From the NCBI GenBank assembly GCA_037013495.1, contig CM072802.1, positions 49,961,275-50,025,274 of the forward strand: a stretch of DNA of 64,000 bases, read 5' to 3'. Position 1 is the first letter of the stretch; each line of letters begins with the position of its first letter. The position numbers and the translations under genes are program-made. The notes below the pieces were generated by a model that was given only the letters and a program-made list of their open reading frames with translations, had not been told where the DNA came from and searched no databases. Of the stretch, positions 34,193 to 45,904 are shown piece after piece. The DNA is from Hippophae tibetana. Its lineage: Eukaryota; Streptophyta; Magnoliopsida; Rosales; Elaeagnaceae.

Positions 34193-34540
34193 ATGTTCAT
34201 GCTTTGTATCAAAATTTCACAATTCAACCATGGAGCACATTCTGGGTCAGATGCTAAAGTAGCAACTTCAGAGAAACTTTGGTTGATGAAATTGAAGCAT
34301 ACCACAGCTCATTCTAGTTTGAGAGCTTTAAACAAAGTGGATCAGCTCCATATCAATTCCAAGTGAAAACTAGCAAGAAGCCAAAAAAGAAGCAAGTTTT
34401 CCCAGAAAAGACACTCAAGGCCTGCAAGCTTCATTATTTGTGGAAATGGGATGAATTTAGTATTTATTGGAACTGCAATCGGAAGAAGCAAAAGCAGTGG
34501 GCTTGGAGATGTTCTTGGAGGTCTACCGCCAGCTATGGCA
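34193..34540 (+). pseudogene. Granule-bound starch synthase, first coding exon (pseudogene fragment)
   Basis: A single frame of 116 codons from ATG 34193 (second ATG at 34199) to a splice donor at 34541 (GTAAGA). It covers a transit peptide with the GBSS-typical block SSLRALNKVDQLH, the mature N-terminus IICGNGMNLVFIGT, and the ADP-glucose-binding region SSGLGDVLGGLPPAMA, where the exon stops as in plant GBSS genes. Defects: in-frame TGA at 34364-34366; one codon lost in the region that reads GPWSKTGG in the family; and KTGG changed to KSSG. No following exon (GHRVMTVSPRYDQ) was found downstream, and a TRIM starts 212 bp later. GBSS makes amylose in plastids. This copy cannot. Confidence 0.85.
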
Positions 34541-34752
34541 GTAAGATCTATCCTCTTGACCATCTATTTCATCAAAATTTCAATAGCTAGGCAAGTTAAA
34601 GTTTATAATAGGGTATAGCTAAGTTAAAGTTTGTACACCCGAAACCATTGTCTTGATTGTTAACAACTTTGGGAACATTTGCACAAAATTCCATCTAATT
34701 GTGACTATTTTGTCAGTAATTCTCACAAAATGATGATCTTGTCTAAACTAAA

Positions 34753-34990
34753 TGTTAGAAACTCAGACTTAACTCAACCCAATAAGACCTCGTTGAGTTA
34801 AAAGTTGTTCAAACTTATAAGGACTACTGCTGTCGAACTCCTAGCCGATATGAAACTGAAGAAAACTTAACAGTCCCCCTCCACACGGACAGAGGTGGTC
34901 TCACAAAGTCACGGTGAGACTGTTAAGGACAAAGCCCAAGTCACCGATCAAGCTAGGCCCAACTTTGATACCATGTTAGAAACTCAGGTC
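34753..34990 (-). mobile_element. TRIM (terminal-repeat retrotransposon in miniature), truncated
   Basis: On the minus strand: a 17-bp stub of the 5' LTR (34974-34990, ending TTTCTAACA), a primer site TGGTATCAAAG (tRNA-Met type, 34963-34973), about 100 bp of non-coding interior, a polypurine tract tggagggggac (34873-34883), and a complete 120-bp 3' LTR (34753-34872) opening TGTTAAG and ending TCTAACA. The two LTRs share the text tgttagaaactcag (plus strand). The 5' LTR is cut at 34990, where a copia LTR begins. No protein is encoded. Confidence 0.78.
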
Positions 34991-35860
34991 TGTTAATGTA
35001 TATCTATTAACAAATTAATATATATCTATTAATGTATATCATATATGCTAATGTATATCTAGTTTATTTTAGACATATCTAGTTTACTTGTAACTGCTAT
35101 ATAAAGGCACCATGTATATTCCTTAATACATAGAATACAATTCAATCATTCAGTATTTCTAATATGGTATCAAAGCCACAGCTCTAACATTTCTTTTAGT
35201 AGTCTTGTCTTTTCTGGTGTTACTCTACCCTTATCGCTTCCGTCATCACAACAGCTGCTGCTGCCATTCACCTTTGAACCCTCGACGTTTCTCAGTCGTT
35301 ATCCTTGGGTTCTGGACCTACAGTCACTGTCGTTGAGGAGTCCCACACCACACAGACCACTGCAATCACAGTTTTCGTCATGCATCTTACTCCGATAATA
35401 TATTTACAAGTACCACTATGATTGGCTCACCTAGATCTACACAATCGTGCAAGTCTCGCAACCATCAGAACCTGCACGTGCCTTCATACTGTACCAATAG
35501 AATCCATGCATCACATTCACACGCCTCATATGCCACACTCAGGTCTTATGACGTCATACTGCCACGTCAACTAGTGCTAACATTATCACCCCTTCTACTA
35601 ACATCATCCACCATGTCAACTAGGGCTAACATCATTGATTGCGGTGACCGTTGTTGCGACTATTGACTATCGTTGACCAAGGTTTACCATTTGATCGTCG
35701 TTGACAATTACTAGTGTTGATCGTTTGACCATTGTTGACCAGGGTTGACTTTGATCGTTGACTTTTCTAAATAGTTGAATTTTGTAGAATATGTTCTCCC
35801 TATCCAATTTTTCACGTAGACATCGTTTTTGCAGTCTTTTTTTGCATATTGTATTTTTAA

Positions 35861-37120
35861 ATGGATAAAAATGATGGTTTTCTTCCTCATCCCATCAATA
35901 TCGTATTGGAAAAGGATGAAGAATTACTTATCTTGCTCTCAAGCTATGCGTAGTTTTCTTAAGGGTAGTATGCTTTGGCATTACAGTACTGATATAATTA
36001 CCATTCATGTCAAAGGAGTAAGTGAAGAAGATGTTACCTTCCTTGGTCACATGATTGAATGAGATAGTCACAATCACATGGATTCAGAATACTTCCATTC
36101 CCTCCACAACTTTGATAATGCAAAATTAGCTTGGGATGTGTTAGCCAAAAGGTACTCCACTACTCATGGATCCATGAAATATCAGTTAGTAATTGAATTC
36201 CATCAACTCTGACAAGAACCAAGGCAATCCATCAATGACTACTATGATCAACTTCGCTTTCTTTGGGACCAAATTGACCTTTGTGATCCAATTTGGGCAT
36301 GCTCAAAGGATGCTCAGCAATATGCTGCAATTAGAGATGAATTTTGTCTTTATGAGTTCCTGATATCACTTCATAAGGACTTTGAGCCCATCCGGGGTTA
36401 GCTTCTCAATCGCAATCATCCTTCATCTCTTGATACTGCTGTAAACGAGTTGGTTAGAGAAGAAGCTTAGCATGCAACCTTTCAAGCCCAGAAATAGTTC
36501 AATGTCTTGGCTATTACTCCTTCTACTCCTACCATTGAGCAACCTCAGCAGTCAGGTGATTCCTCTAGCTCTAGAAATCATCACAAGCTAACCAACAAGA
36601 ATTTATTGAATTATTGCAAGTGTCATGGCCATACCATTAAGACTTGTTACCGTCGCAATGGTAATACAGAGCCTACTCTACTAATTCCTTCCATTTCAAC
36701 TGAGTCCCAATCTTCTAGATCTACTATCAACCTCTCCTCTACTGAACTACATAAGATCATAACTCAGGCAGTTCATATGGATGGTAATGCATCTCTTTCC
36801 ACTACTCTCTCAATTCTGCCCGGTAAGTCTCAAACTTGGCCTTTTTTATTCTACCTATTGTAATCACATGACACCTCACTCATATTTATTCTCCAAACTT
36901 GACCCTACACCATATCCTCTTAATATTCATATAGTTTATGGTTCTACCATGCATGGGAATAGTCTCATTTTTGTTTCAACCTTTAACCTCTCTGTTCCTG
37001 AGGTCTTCCATGTGCCTGACCTATCCTATAGTTTATGCTCTGTGGGACAATTAGTTGAACTAGGATATCACCTTATTTTTGACTATTTTGGGTGTATTGT
37101 GTAGGATTTGAGGACAGGGC
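35861..37120 (+). pseudogene. Copia gag and protease remnant
   Basis: From ATG 35861 in several frames: VSEEDVTFLGHMIE, RYSTTHGSMKYQLVIEF, then the zinc knuckle NYCKCHGHTIKTCYRR (near 36610-36660). The protease region follows (VPEVFHVPDLSYSLCSVGQLVELGY, 36990-37080), without a clear DTGA motif. Stops include TGA 36060-36062, TAG near 36470 and TAG near 36496. Confidence 0.78.
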
Positions 37121-37866
37121 AAGATCTTGGGACCGGTCATAGGATTAGGCGTATGTTTCCCATGCATAATCTTCATTTTCCACCTATTGCTCTTGTCTCT
37201 GTTGCTGTTGCAGCTACTGTAGTTTATTCTTTATCTTATCTAGCACTTTGGCATTCTCATCTTGGTCATGCCCCATCCACTAGGATACAACAGTTAGCAT
37301 TTATAGGTCTGTTGGGTTTTGTGTCTAAAGATAATTTTGATTGTACTTCACACAGTTAAGAAAATAACCAGCTTTATCTTTCAATAATAGTGAATCTATC
37401 TCTAATAGTATTTTTTGAGTTAATTCATTATGATATTTGGGGACCTTCTCCTCTTACTAGTATTGGTAGATCTCGTTATTTTGTTGTTTTTATTAATGAT
37501 TATTCTCATTATAGTTGGATCTTTCCTATGAAATCTCATTCTGAAATCTTACAAATATACAATAATTTTGCAAAAATGGTTGAAACACAATTCTCCAAAC
37601 ATATCAAATCTTTTCGTTTTGATAATGCTCTTGAATATACTCAATATTATTTTTAAGCTTTGTTACATTCCTATGGTATTGTACATCATCTAACTTGTTC
37701 AAACACATCTCAACAAAATGGTCGAGCTGAAAGAAAACTTTGTCATATTCTTGATACTTTTCGTGCTCTTCTTCTTTCTGCCAAAGTTCCTACCCCATTT
37801 TGGGGTGAAGTCGTTCTTCATGATGTTCATGCCATTAATTTCATTCCAAGTGTTGTCATCTATTGA
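37108..37866 (+). pseudogene. Copia GAG-pre-integrase and integrase remnant
   Basis: The GAG-pre-integrase motif LALWHSHLGHA is near 37250. Integrase text includes HYDIWGPSPL (first D), FRFDNALEYTQ (family D-N-G-E region altered to DNALE), and HHLTCSNTSQQNGRAERK (catalytic E). Stops fall at 37357-37359 and 37654-37656. The C-terminus jumps from AINFIPSVV straight to RT text (IDPLWKIAMKEEIDAL), a deletion in the linker. Confidence 0.8.
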
Positions 37867-39346
37867 CCCTTTATGGAAGATTGCAATGAAAGAAGAAATT
37901 GATGCATTAACCAAAAACCATACTTGGGATCTAGTTACTATCCCTCCTGATCAGTCTATTGTTGGTTGTAAGTGGATCTATAAGATTAAGACTCACTCTA
38001 ATGGGTCCATCAAGCACTACAAGGCTCATCTTGTTACGAAAGGTTTTACACAATAGTATGATATTGATTATGAAGAGACTTTTTCTCCAGTTGTATGTAT
38101 CTCCTCTATTTATGCCCTCTTAGTTGTTGCTGCTGTTAGTAAATGGGATCTTTTTTAGATGGATGTTAAAAATGCATTTTTTAATGGGGATCTGTATGAA
38201 TAAGTTTATATGCAACCTCCTCCTACTCTTTCTGTTGAAACAAACAAGGTTTTGTCGCCTTTGACGTGCACTTTATGGCCTTAAACAAGATCCACGAGTG
38301 TGGTTTGCCAAGTTTAGCTCCACCATCCTTCGCTTGGGTTACACTACCAATCCTTATGATTCTGCCTTATTTCTTCGTCACAATGTTAAAGGCACCATTT
38401 TTTCTTCTCCTATATGTGGATGATATGATCATAACTAGTGATGACCTCAATGGCATTCAAGAACTCAAGGATTTTTTTAGTCAGCAGTTTGAAATGAAAG
38501 ACCTTGTACATTTCAATTATTTATTGGGTCTTGAAATCACTTGTTCCATGGATGGTATTTATATTACTCAAGCCAAGTATGCATCTGATCTTTTATCTCA
38601 AGTTGGACTCACTGCAGCAAGTTTGTTGACACTCCAGTTGAACTTAATTGCCCATCTGACACCCTCGGGGGGGGGGGGAGGGGGGGACCATTGTCTAATC
38701 CCTCTCTTTATAGATGATTGGTTGGCAGCTTGGTTTATCTTACAGTTAATCATCTAGATATTTCTTATGTTGTTCATCAGGTGAGCCAGTATCTGTCTAC
38801 TCCACGATCCACGATCCACGATCCACTCACTATGTTGTTGTTCTTCGCATTCTATGATACTTGAAGGGCACTCTCTTCTATGGCCTTTGCTACTCATCTC
38901 AGTCTCCTCTTGTACTTTGTGCATTCTTTGATGAAAATTGGGCAAGATATCTTATTCATTATAGGTCCATTACAAATTATTGTTTTTTCCTTGGTTCTTC
39001 TTTAATTTCTTGGCGGAGTAAGAAACAAACTTTTGTGTCCCGCTCCAATATTGAAGCAGAATATCGATGGCTTCTTAAGGTATGGGTGTGTCCACATCCT
39101 CAACTACTCCTCTTTATTTTGACAATCAGAGTGTCATTCATATTGCTCACAATGATGTCTTCCATGAAAGGACTAAACACATCAAGATTGATTGTCACTT
39201 TATTCATTCTCATCTTGTCCATAGTGCTCTCAAGCTTTTCCCCGTCTCCTCCAACGATCAACTTGTAGATATATTTACTAAGGCACTTACTAAGGGATGC
39301 ACACATAATTTGGTTGACAACCTCAAGTTGGTGTCACATCCACCTT
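37867..39346 (+). pseudogene. Copia RT and RNase H remnant
   Basis: RT reads WKIAMKEEIDALTKNHTWDLV, GCKWIYKIKTHSNGSIKHYKA, MDVKNAFFNGDLYE and the catalytic LLYVDDMIIT at about 38411-38440. RNase H text runs through YCFFLGSSLISWRSKKQTFVSRSNIEAEY to [19 protein letters not shown] and the end [13 protein letters not shown]. Frameshifts and about ten stops break it. A G-rich run (12 G, A, 7 G) at 38667-38686 sits in the RT-RNase H linker. Confidence 0.82.
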
Positions 39347-39512
39347 GAGTTTGACATGGGTTGTTAATGTATATCTATTAATGTATATTATATCTGCTAA
39401 TGTATATCTAGTTTACTTTAAGTATATCTAGTTTACTAGTAACTTCTATATAAAACACTATATATATTACTTAATACATAGAATACAATACAATCATTCA
39501 GTATTTCTAATA

Positions 39513-40400
39513 CTAAAGCTCCATTCCCCATTCTACAATATTTTTTTTGTTAACTACAGTGGATTTGTCAAACCTTAGTTTAGTTGTTACACTACCAAAC
39601 GGGACATTCCTTTTCCTTTCCAATATCACCCCTATGTCTTTTATAGCCATAATAATCAAGTTCTTAAAACTAGGATATCCACAAACATTCTAGAAATTTA
39701 AGCAACAAGTTCTAAAAATTAATGCAAAAATTTTCCTTTACACTTTGTTATACTAATTTAGGATTTGGTACTTTTAAATCCAAAATTTCAAAAATAAATC
39801 ACAAAAAATAAAAAAACATAATCCAAGTAATTTTTTCTAGAAATACTTTTCACTTACTTGGGTTTATTACACTTAGTGTTGAAGAAGATGAAGATTTATG
39901 AATACCCTTTTAAAAGGATGCATGTACTCTTGAAGAAATTGAGGAAGATTTTTAAAAAATTCAAGAAATGGCTACAAATCAATTAGGAATGAAAAGTGTG
40001 TGAAGAAATTGCAAGAATTTTAAGAAAAGGGTATTATTTTTGGGAGATTTGTTATGAATGGGTATAGATATGGTTTGGTAAACAAAGGGTTAGGTTTTTA
40101 GTGTAAAATTTATATACGGGTCATAACAAACATTATTTTATGCCGCACTGCAATAGAAAAAATAACCTAGTTAAAACATTCCATAACCATTGTGCCACAA
40201 TGCATAAAACTTTATGCCATGGTGCAATGGCCCATAAGAAGGCCATGTTGTGGCGCGTTTTTTTAACTAATTTAATACTATGTACTAAAAAAAATATTGA
40301 ACAATTATAATAAAATAAAAATAAAAACAATTATTACTATTAAATAAAAATATTAAAAATGAAAAAAATATTAATAAGTTAATTTTCATCCAGGGCTTAG
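39513..40400 (-). pseudogene. Athila-type accessory ORF start and its leader
   Basis: On the minus strand an ATG at 39650 opens about 45 codons ending with FDKSTVVNKKNIVEWGMEL, cut at 39513 by the copia element. The same layout (leader with a ttttgaaattttggattt stretch, then ATG, then VP..., ...IVEQGIEF) occurs on the plus strand at 48430-49100. The protein resembles the plant transposon-protein domain found in Athila elements. Upstream (40130-40400) is LTR-like sequence of the 43133-44783 family. Confidence 0.5.
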
Positions 40401-41700
40401 TTTATCGTCTTAACAATACGTTGCTTGGTGGGGCTTGCCTTTTTAATAAACTCAATGCCCTATCATCATTAAGTATATTTATCATTTTGACTTGACAACT
40501 GCTCTTTTGCTTGCTTCTACAAGTGTTTAGAAAGTTGCTCCACTTGTATCTCTACCCTTTTCACGGATGCTTCCAACGAGTCTAACCTTTGATTATTTTT
40601 AGTTTGGTTATCCTTGCTCACTTGAATGAAAGCATTCAAGTTTCCTCTAAGGATGGTTTGTTAGGAAAATGATGTGACAGTTGTTAGGGTTGGTATTTTT
40701 GGCCCTACTACTTTGAGTTCTAGCAAAGGGAGGATTGTTTGTCCTCCAAGAGAAATTAGGGTGATTTTTTGACCCTTGGTTATAAGTGTTTGCATGAGGG
40801 TAATACCTTGATCTAGGTTGGTACCCTTCTATTGCATTCACTTGTTCAAGTCCTATAATAGATTTTCTTTGAGAGATACATGTATCAACACCATGTCCTA
40901 AATTACTACACACTCCGTATGGAGTCTTGGGTATTTAGAAGTACAACTTGCTTGGTCAAGTTTGAAAATTGCATAGATACTTCACTACTAGAGTCTATTT
41001 CCTGAACTTCGGCTCTTCTCACTTTTGAGTTCTTTTGTTGAAAATTAGCACCTAATATTTCAAAGAGATTGTTTGTCTCTAAGGTAGTTTTCTCCCCCAT
41101 AGAAGCACCTACAACATTATCAATGATGAAATAGGTAGCTATGTGTGGGCATTAAGTGAGAAAAAGTTTGAACCTATCCCAAGTCTCATGGAATGGTTCA
41201 CCTTCTATTTAAGAAAAATTAGAAATCTATGCTCTCAAATCAAAAGTCTATTGTTTTGTTGGGAATGTAATTTTCTCATAAATTTATTGTAAACCTCCTC
41301 TTAGGTTATCAGGGAACTTAGAAGGAGAGACATTAACCAAGCTTTAGTCCTATTCTTGAGAGTGTAATGGAAATACCTCATTCTCAATTGATCCTTATTG
41401 AGTCTACTAAGAGGAACAACTTGGGCTATAGAGTAAAATTCTACAATAAAAGATAGAGCATTCATTAGAGAGTCAATGGAAAAAGGGTAGGATTGAATAA
41501 TGAATTCATTTCGATTCATAATTTCCTGTTGCCTCACCGAGTAGAATAAAAGCAACAATAGTGCCAATGTTTAGCCTTGCATATTTTTTCATAGCAATGT
41601 TTTTAGATATAACATTATCCTCTATTTCTAATTGTTCTACTTTAGAGTTTATAAATGGCTCTAAAGTACGCCCAATAAAAGATTCATGGGTTTTCAGTAC
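40401..41700 (-). pseudogene. Athila-like gag remnant (copy D)
   Basis: On the minus strand, LRMRYFHYTLKNRTKAWLMSLLLSSLIT (41301-41380) is the gag capsid core (family RLRLFPFSLKDKAKAWL). EGEPFHETWDRFKLF lies near 41200, and a knuckle-like MCSNLGHGVDTC with EQVNAIEG and NTYNQGSKNHPNFSWR lies at 40647-40913. Several stops. Its probable 5' LTR is at 43133-44783, same strand. Confidence 0.75.
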
Positions 41701-43132
41701 TCAACTTTCTTAACAGTTATTTAAATCTTTTTTATGTTGTCTATGAAAGGTTCAAGTAGATAAGTGATCTCCTACCTCGCATAAACTTAAAAAAATAAAA
41801 AATTAAATCATTTGTAAAGTAAAAAATAAAAAGGAAAAATAAATAAATAATAAAAATATACATATACATATACAAGCCTTGTTAGTAATTTTATATATTA
41901 CACTCATATTATACTCATAGTACAAATTAATGAAAAATATTTTTGTTTTTCAAAACATTTTCAAATTTATGAAAATATAGTTGTACTTTTAAGCTAAAAA
42001 GTATTATACACGAATAATATTTTTCTTGTATAATAATAAATGATGAATACTTTCTCCAAATATTAATTTTTATTAATAAATATGTATATTATTATTATTT
42101 TTATGCAATCACATATAATAAAAATAATTATCAATTATAGTTAGATTATAATTTTTTATAGTATGTTAAAATATTAAAATTTTCATTTATCCATTCATAT
42201 AAATAAATAAAAACTTTAATATGACCAAATCTAAATATACAGATTAAATATTTAATAATAAAATTATTAATTATAAAACACATATTAAAAGAGAAGGATA
42301 TTAAAAATAAATTTTTAATATCAAATATTAATAATTGATGTAGTTTAAATTGTGGACTTGAAATGGATGAGATCTTATTTATCAAATCATTAGGCAAATC
42401 ATGTTTAAAATTGAATTAAGTTTAGTGTTACTAGTTAATTTATTATCAATTATGATCAATTTATGCTAAATCTATTATTAATATTTTATATTAATATGAA
42501 AAATCAAATAACATCTTAATACTTTCATTAATATATGTATATAACATATTTTATAAATTAAACAAATTATATTCATATTTATATATTTTCATATTTTTAT
42601 CGTATCCATATTTTATATCAAATTTTTGATATATTTTTATACAAAAAGAAACGTATTATATCCATACGTACATTTATTCAAATAATACTCATCTCATATT
42701 TTCTCAATATGGATATGAGTAAATAAATAAACAATAAAATTAAGTTAATAAAAGAAAAGAAATAAAAAGAATAAGAAATAGAAATTAGTAAACAAAAATA
42801 AATAAAATTAAAATAATAAAAAATAAAGTTAGTAAATAAATAACTAAAAATTAATATATAAAAGAAAATAAACAAGAAATAAAACATTAGTACGTAAAAA
42901 TACCAAACAAAAACAAATAAAGTCAATAAATAAATAAATAAAAGAAAAGAAGTTAAAATAAAAATAAAAATAAAGTATATTTTAAATTTTAAATTTTTTA
43001 AATTTTAAATAACTCGAAAATATTTATAAAAATCACAAAAAGAAAAATTATGAATATTAGCAATTGTTTTAAGAATTTTGATAATAAAAATTTAAAACAC
43101 TATTCCACCCTCTCATAACAACATCAAAAACT
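41701..43132 (-). other. AT-rich leader of the minus-strand Athila-like element
   Basis: A/T-biased sequence between LTR and gag. Immediately left of the LTR end, the minus strand reads agtttttgatgttgttatgag (about 43112-43132), a decayed form of the Athila primer region (agtttttggcgccgttgccg). The ORFs here are low-complexity and I do not accept them. Confidence 0.6.
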
Positions 43133-44783
43133 TGATAGTCAAAATTTATAAATTTATAAAAGCTTGCAAGTTTATAAATCACTTAAAATAAGCGATAAAT
43201 ATAATCACAAGTCGGTCTAAAGAAGAACTACATGATTTTAAATAATTCACCTAATTTCTTAAGAAACAAACACAAAAATAAACATAAACATTTTATTACA
43301 ACATTTGAATTTTGAAAATGATAATCTAATGAAAAATTAATAAAATAACTAAAGATACATTCGATTCAAACAAATTAAAGCATATATGAAATTAACAATG
43401 AATGAAGAATTTATGAAAATAATTAGCTAGTTAATCATGCTCACTTAGAATTAATTAGGTTAATAAAAATATAAATTAAGATTATTAATGTTTTCTTTTA
43501 TGCATGAAAAAAACCTTAGTCGAGATCAATTTTTTGGTATTCAAATCAATTAATATCTTTAGTCGGAGATCACTAACTAATATATTAAGTTATGTTTTAT
43601 TTCTAAGAAAATAGCAAATAATTTAATTCAATACTTTAGGTAGAATAACCAATTTAAAATTTTATTCAAGATGTCAAAATTAAATCTAGATGGTATTTAT
43701 GAAACCTAATTCTCAAATTTTAGATCCAATATAAAAATATGTTGTCAAGTATTAATCAAAAATTAATTTTGTAACGAATCTAGAATAAAAAAATAACCTC
43801 AATTTATTTTATAAAAATATTCACCTAAATTAATATTCAAAAATATGACAACAAAGCTAAAGTCCCATAGTTAAAATTAACCAGACACGTTCAAATTAAA
43901 TTCCATGATTAATGGATTAAAAATAGCATTTAGAAAATACAAAAGATTAAATGTGTATAAAATTAATTAATACAAATTAGATCTACAATACTAATTAAAG
44001 ATAAATAGTGTGTCATTCTCTATAATTGTGATCTTGATTCTCAAAGCATTCTCGAATAAACAAATATCTATTGTATTTTCCTTGATCTGTAAAACCTCTT
44101 AAAGATCTTCCTCTTTAATATTTTGAATCTAACATATTATATACTCAATAAAACTAATCTTAAACAAAAAAAATAGATGGCATAAAAAAATTAAAAATTA
44201 AACCTATATGTTATTTTGCACACCTAACCTAGAGGCTAAAATGATTTATTTATATTAAAATGTGAGAACATAGAGCATCGGGTCAAATAATTCATGGCAT
44301 GACACAGACCTTCTATCGATGTGGTACATGATACATTAATGTTTGCTAAAGTCATCCCAAAATGGGCACGCTGTAACATCATTTAATTCACGCCATGAAA
44401 TACGATACTCTATGTGCCTAGTGAATTCCATAACACATAGTGTGTGTCGTGGCACACTATAATCCTTGTTGTAGCACACTTAATTTTTTTTTCAATTATT
44501 CCTTGTACGCCTTACCAATTGGTTGGTTTTTCATATAAGGTTTACATACCTTAATCTTCTAACTCCCAAGGTACAACTTAAGTGCTTCAAGTGTTGTTCT
44601 TCGCGTGTTGACTTGTTTAAATATTTTGAAGCTAAAAATACTCAAAATACAATAGAAAATACTTATGATTCTGAACATAATGGTTTGCAGAAATTATCAC
44701 ATAAACTTGTTATAATCAAATATATTTATCATTCTTAAGTATAATAAAATCTCAAAATATTAGTTTTTTTCAAGCACTTATCA
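43133..44783 (-). repeat. Athila-like LTR, family 3 (copy D, 5' LTR)
   Basis: Read on the minus strand it starts TGATAAGTGCTTG at 44783 and ends ACTATCA at 43133, 1651 bp, followed by a decayed primer site. It aligns with 51891-53315 along its length, for example tagctttgttgtcatatttt against tagcttttgttgtcatattt, and the block around attaggtttcataaatacca/gaattaggtttcaaaaacat. It has lost no end, so it is the best copy of this family here. Confidence 0.78.
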
Positions 44784-45299
44784 AACAACGAGTGAGGACA
44801 GTAATAGATAATTAGTGCAGTATAGTCACGATTGATAAAGGTATTTACATTTATACTTTTGTCAAATTGTATCTATTTATTGTTTAATGGATTTTTTTCT
44901 TCTAAGTCATTTCCATAAGCAATCTGAGGATTTTATCATGTATGTTAAAACATATAAGTTTTGGAATTTGATTAGAAAGTTTTTCATTTTCTATTGTTGC
45001 ATGCTTTCTTTCTTGAGTGTGTAGCATATTTATTGATTCCTTATTATGCTATTGGTGGAGGTGAGTCTTTAAGGAGTGATTTGAGTACTATGCAACACAC
45101 CACCATAGCCAATGATTAATCCATCTAATTATGAGAATGCAATCACATTTTTACTACTAGAAGCATAATTTATTATGCCATGACTATACCACTATCTAAC
45201 ACCTAGGTATTGTCACTATTCCCATTGTTAGAATTAGCCACATTTGGGAGGTTTTCCTTTAATATTTCCTTGTGACTTGTTATTTACCTCACCTCTAAG
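44784..45299. other. Unassigned spacer
   Basis: AT-rich sequence without a recognisable gene or repeat boundary. Confidence 0.5.
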
Positions 45300-45845
45300 A
45301 AAATTCTTCAAAGTGTAACAAACTAAAGCTACATGACATGGTTTGTGCAAAATTGAAATTGCACATTACAACATCATCTAGCTCATCTTCCATTTCTAAC
45401 ACCACGCCCATGAGTTCTACTATAAAAAACATTAAAGTACTATTAGATGCAGACTTAGAACCAAAAACTCCACTTCCTTATACTATTATGCAAGAAAGTT
45501 CTCATATGCGAGCAACTCATATTTGGTTGTTCATTATTCACATATCCTCTATCCAAAGATCAAATGCAGAGATTAAACTTAGGATGTAAACTTTTAAGAA
45601 TCTTAATAATAAATTCTTAGTCATGAACAGGTCATCATTTAGCTTCTAATTCATCAAGGAAAATCTTCATCTTGTCAAAATAAGTCAACACATTTAGATT
45701 GTCTTTTCTAGTGATATGAAGTTGCAACTTAATTTTCATTAACGAGTTTTGGAAATATAAATAAAACTTCTTCCAAAAATTTGCACATTTCAAAGGCATT
45801 ATTCTTGCCAAATACATTGATGTATATAGAGCTTGAAATTGAAAT
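45300..45845 (-). pseudogene. Copia gag fragment
   Basis: On the minus strand, about 60 codons (45635-45817) end KLQLHITRKDNLNVLTYFDKMKIFLDELEAK, matching the UBN2-type copia gag (LQ..KKG..S..EY..K.K...D.L). Text continues leftward with stops. No LTR was identified, so it is an isolated fragment. Confidence 0.6.
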
Positions 45846-45904
45846 CTAAATCTAAATCTAACTCTTCACCATTCCATTGATGTGAGACCATAAAGCATGG
45901 TAAA

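Larger units (their letters stand above)
34991..39512 (+). mobile_element. Ty1/copia element, second copy of the intronic family
   Basis: 5' LTR 34991-35164 (174 bp) and 3' LTR 39362-39512 (151 bp), both opening TGTTAATGTATATC and ending TTCTAATA. The primer site tggtatcaaagcc is at 35165. Coding remnants of gag, protease, integrase, RT and RNase H are present but interrupted. The flanks AGGTC and CTAAA do not match, so the ends were rearranged after insertion, or the element is a recombinant. Its left neighbour is a TRIM, its right neighbour an Athila-type ORF. Confidence 0.87.

Noticed and set aside
34030..34305. 91-codon ORF antisense to the GBSS exon
   Set aside because: The plus-strand frame gives clear GBSS text, so the antisense ORF is a shadow.
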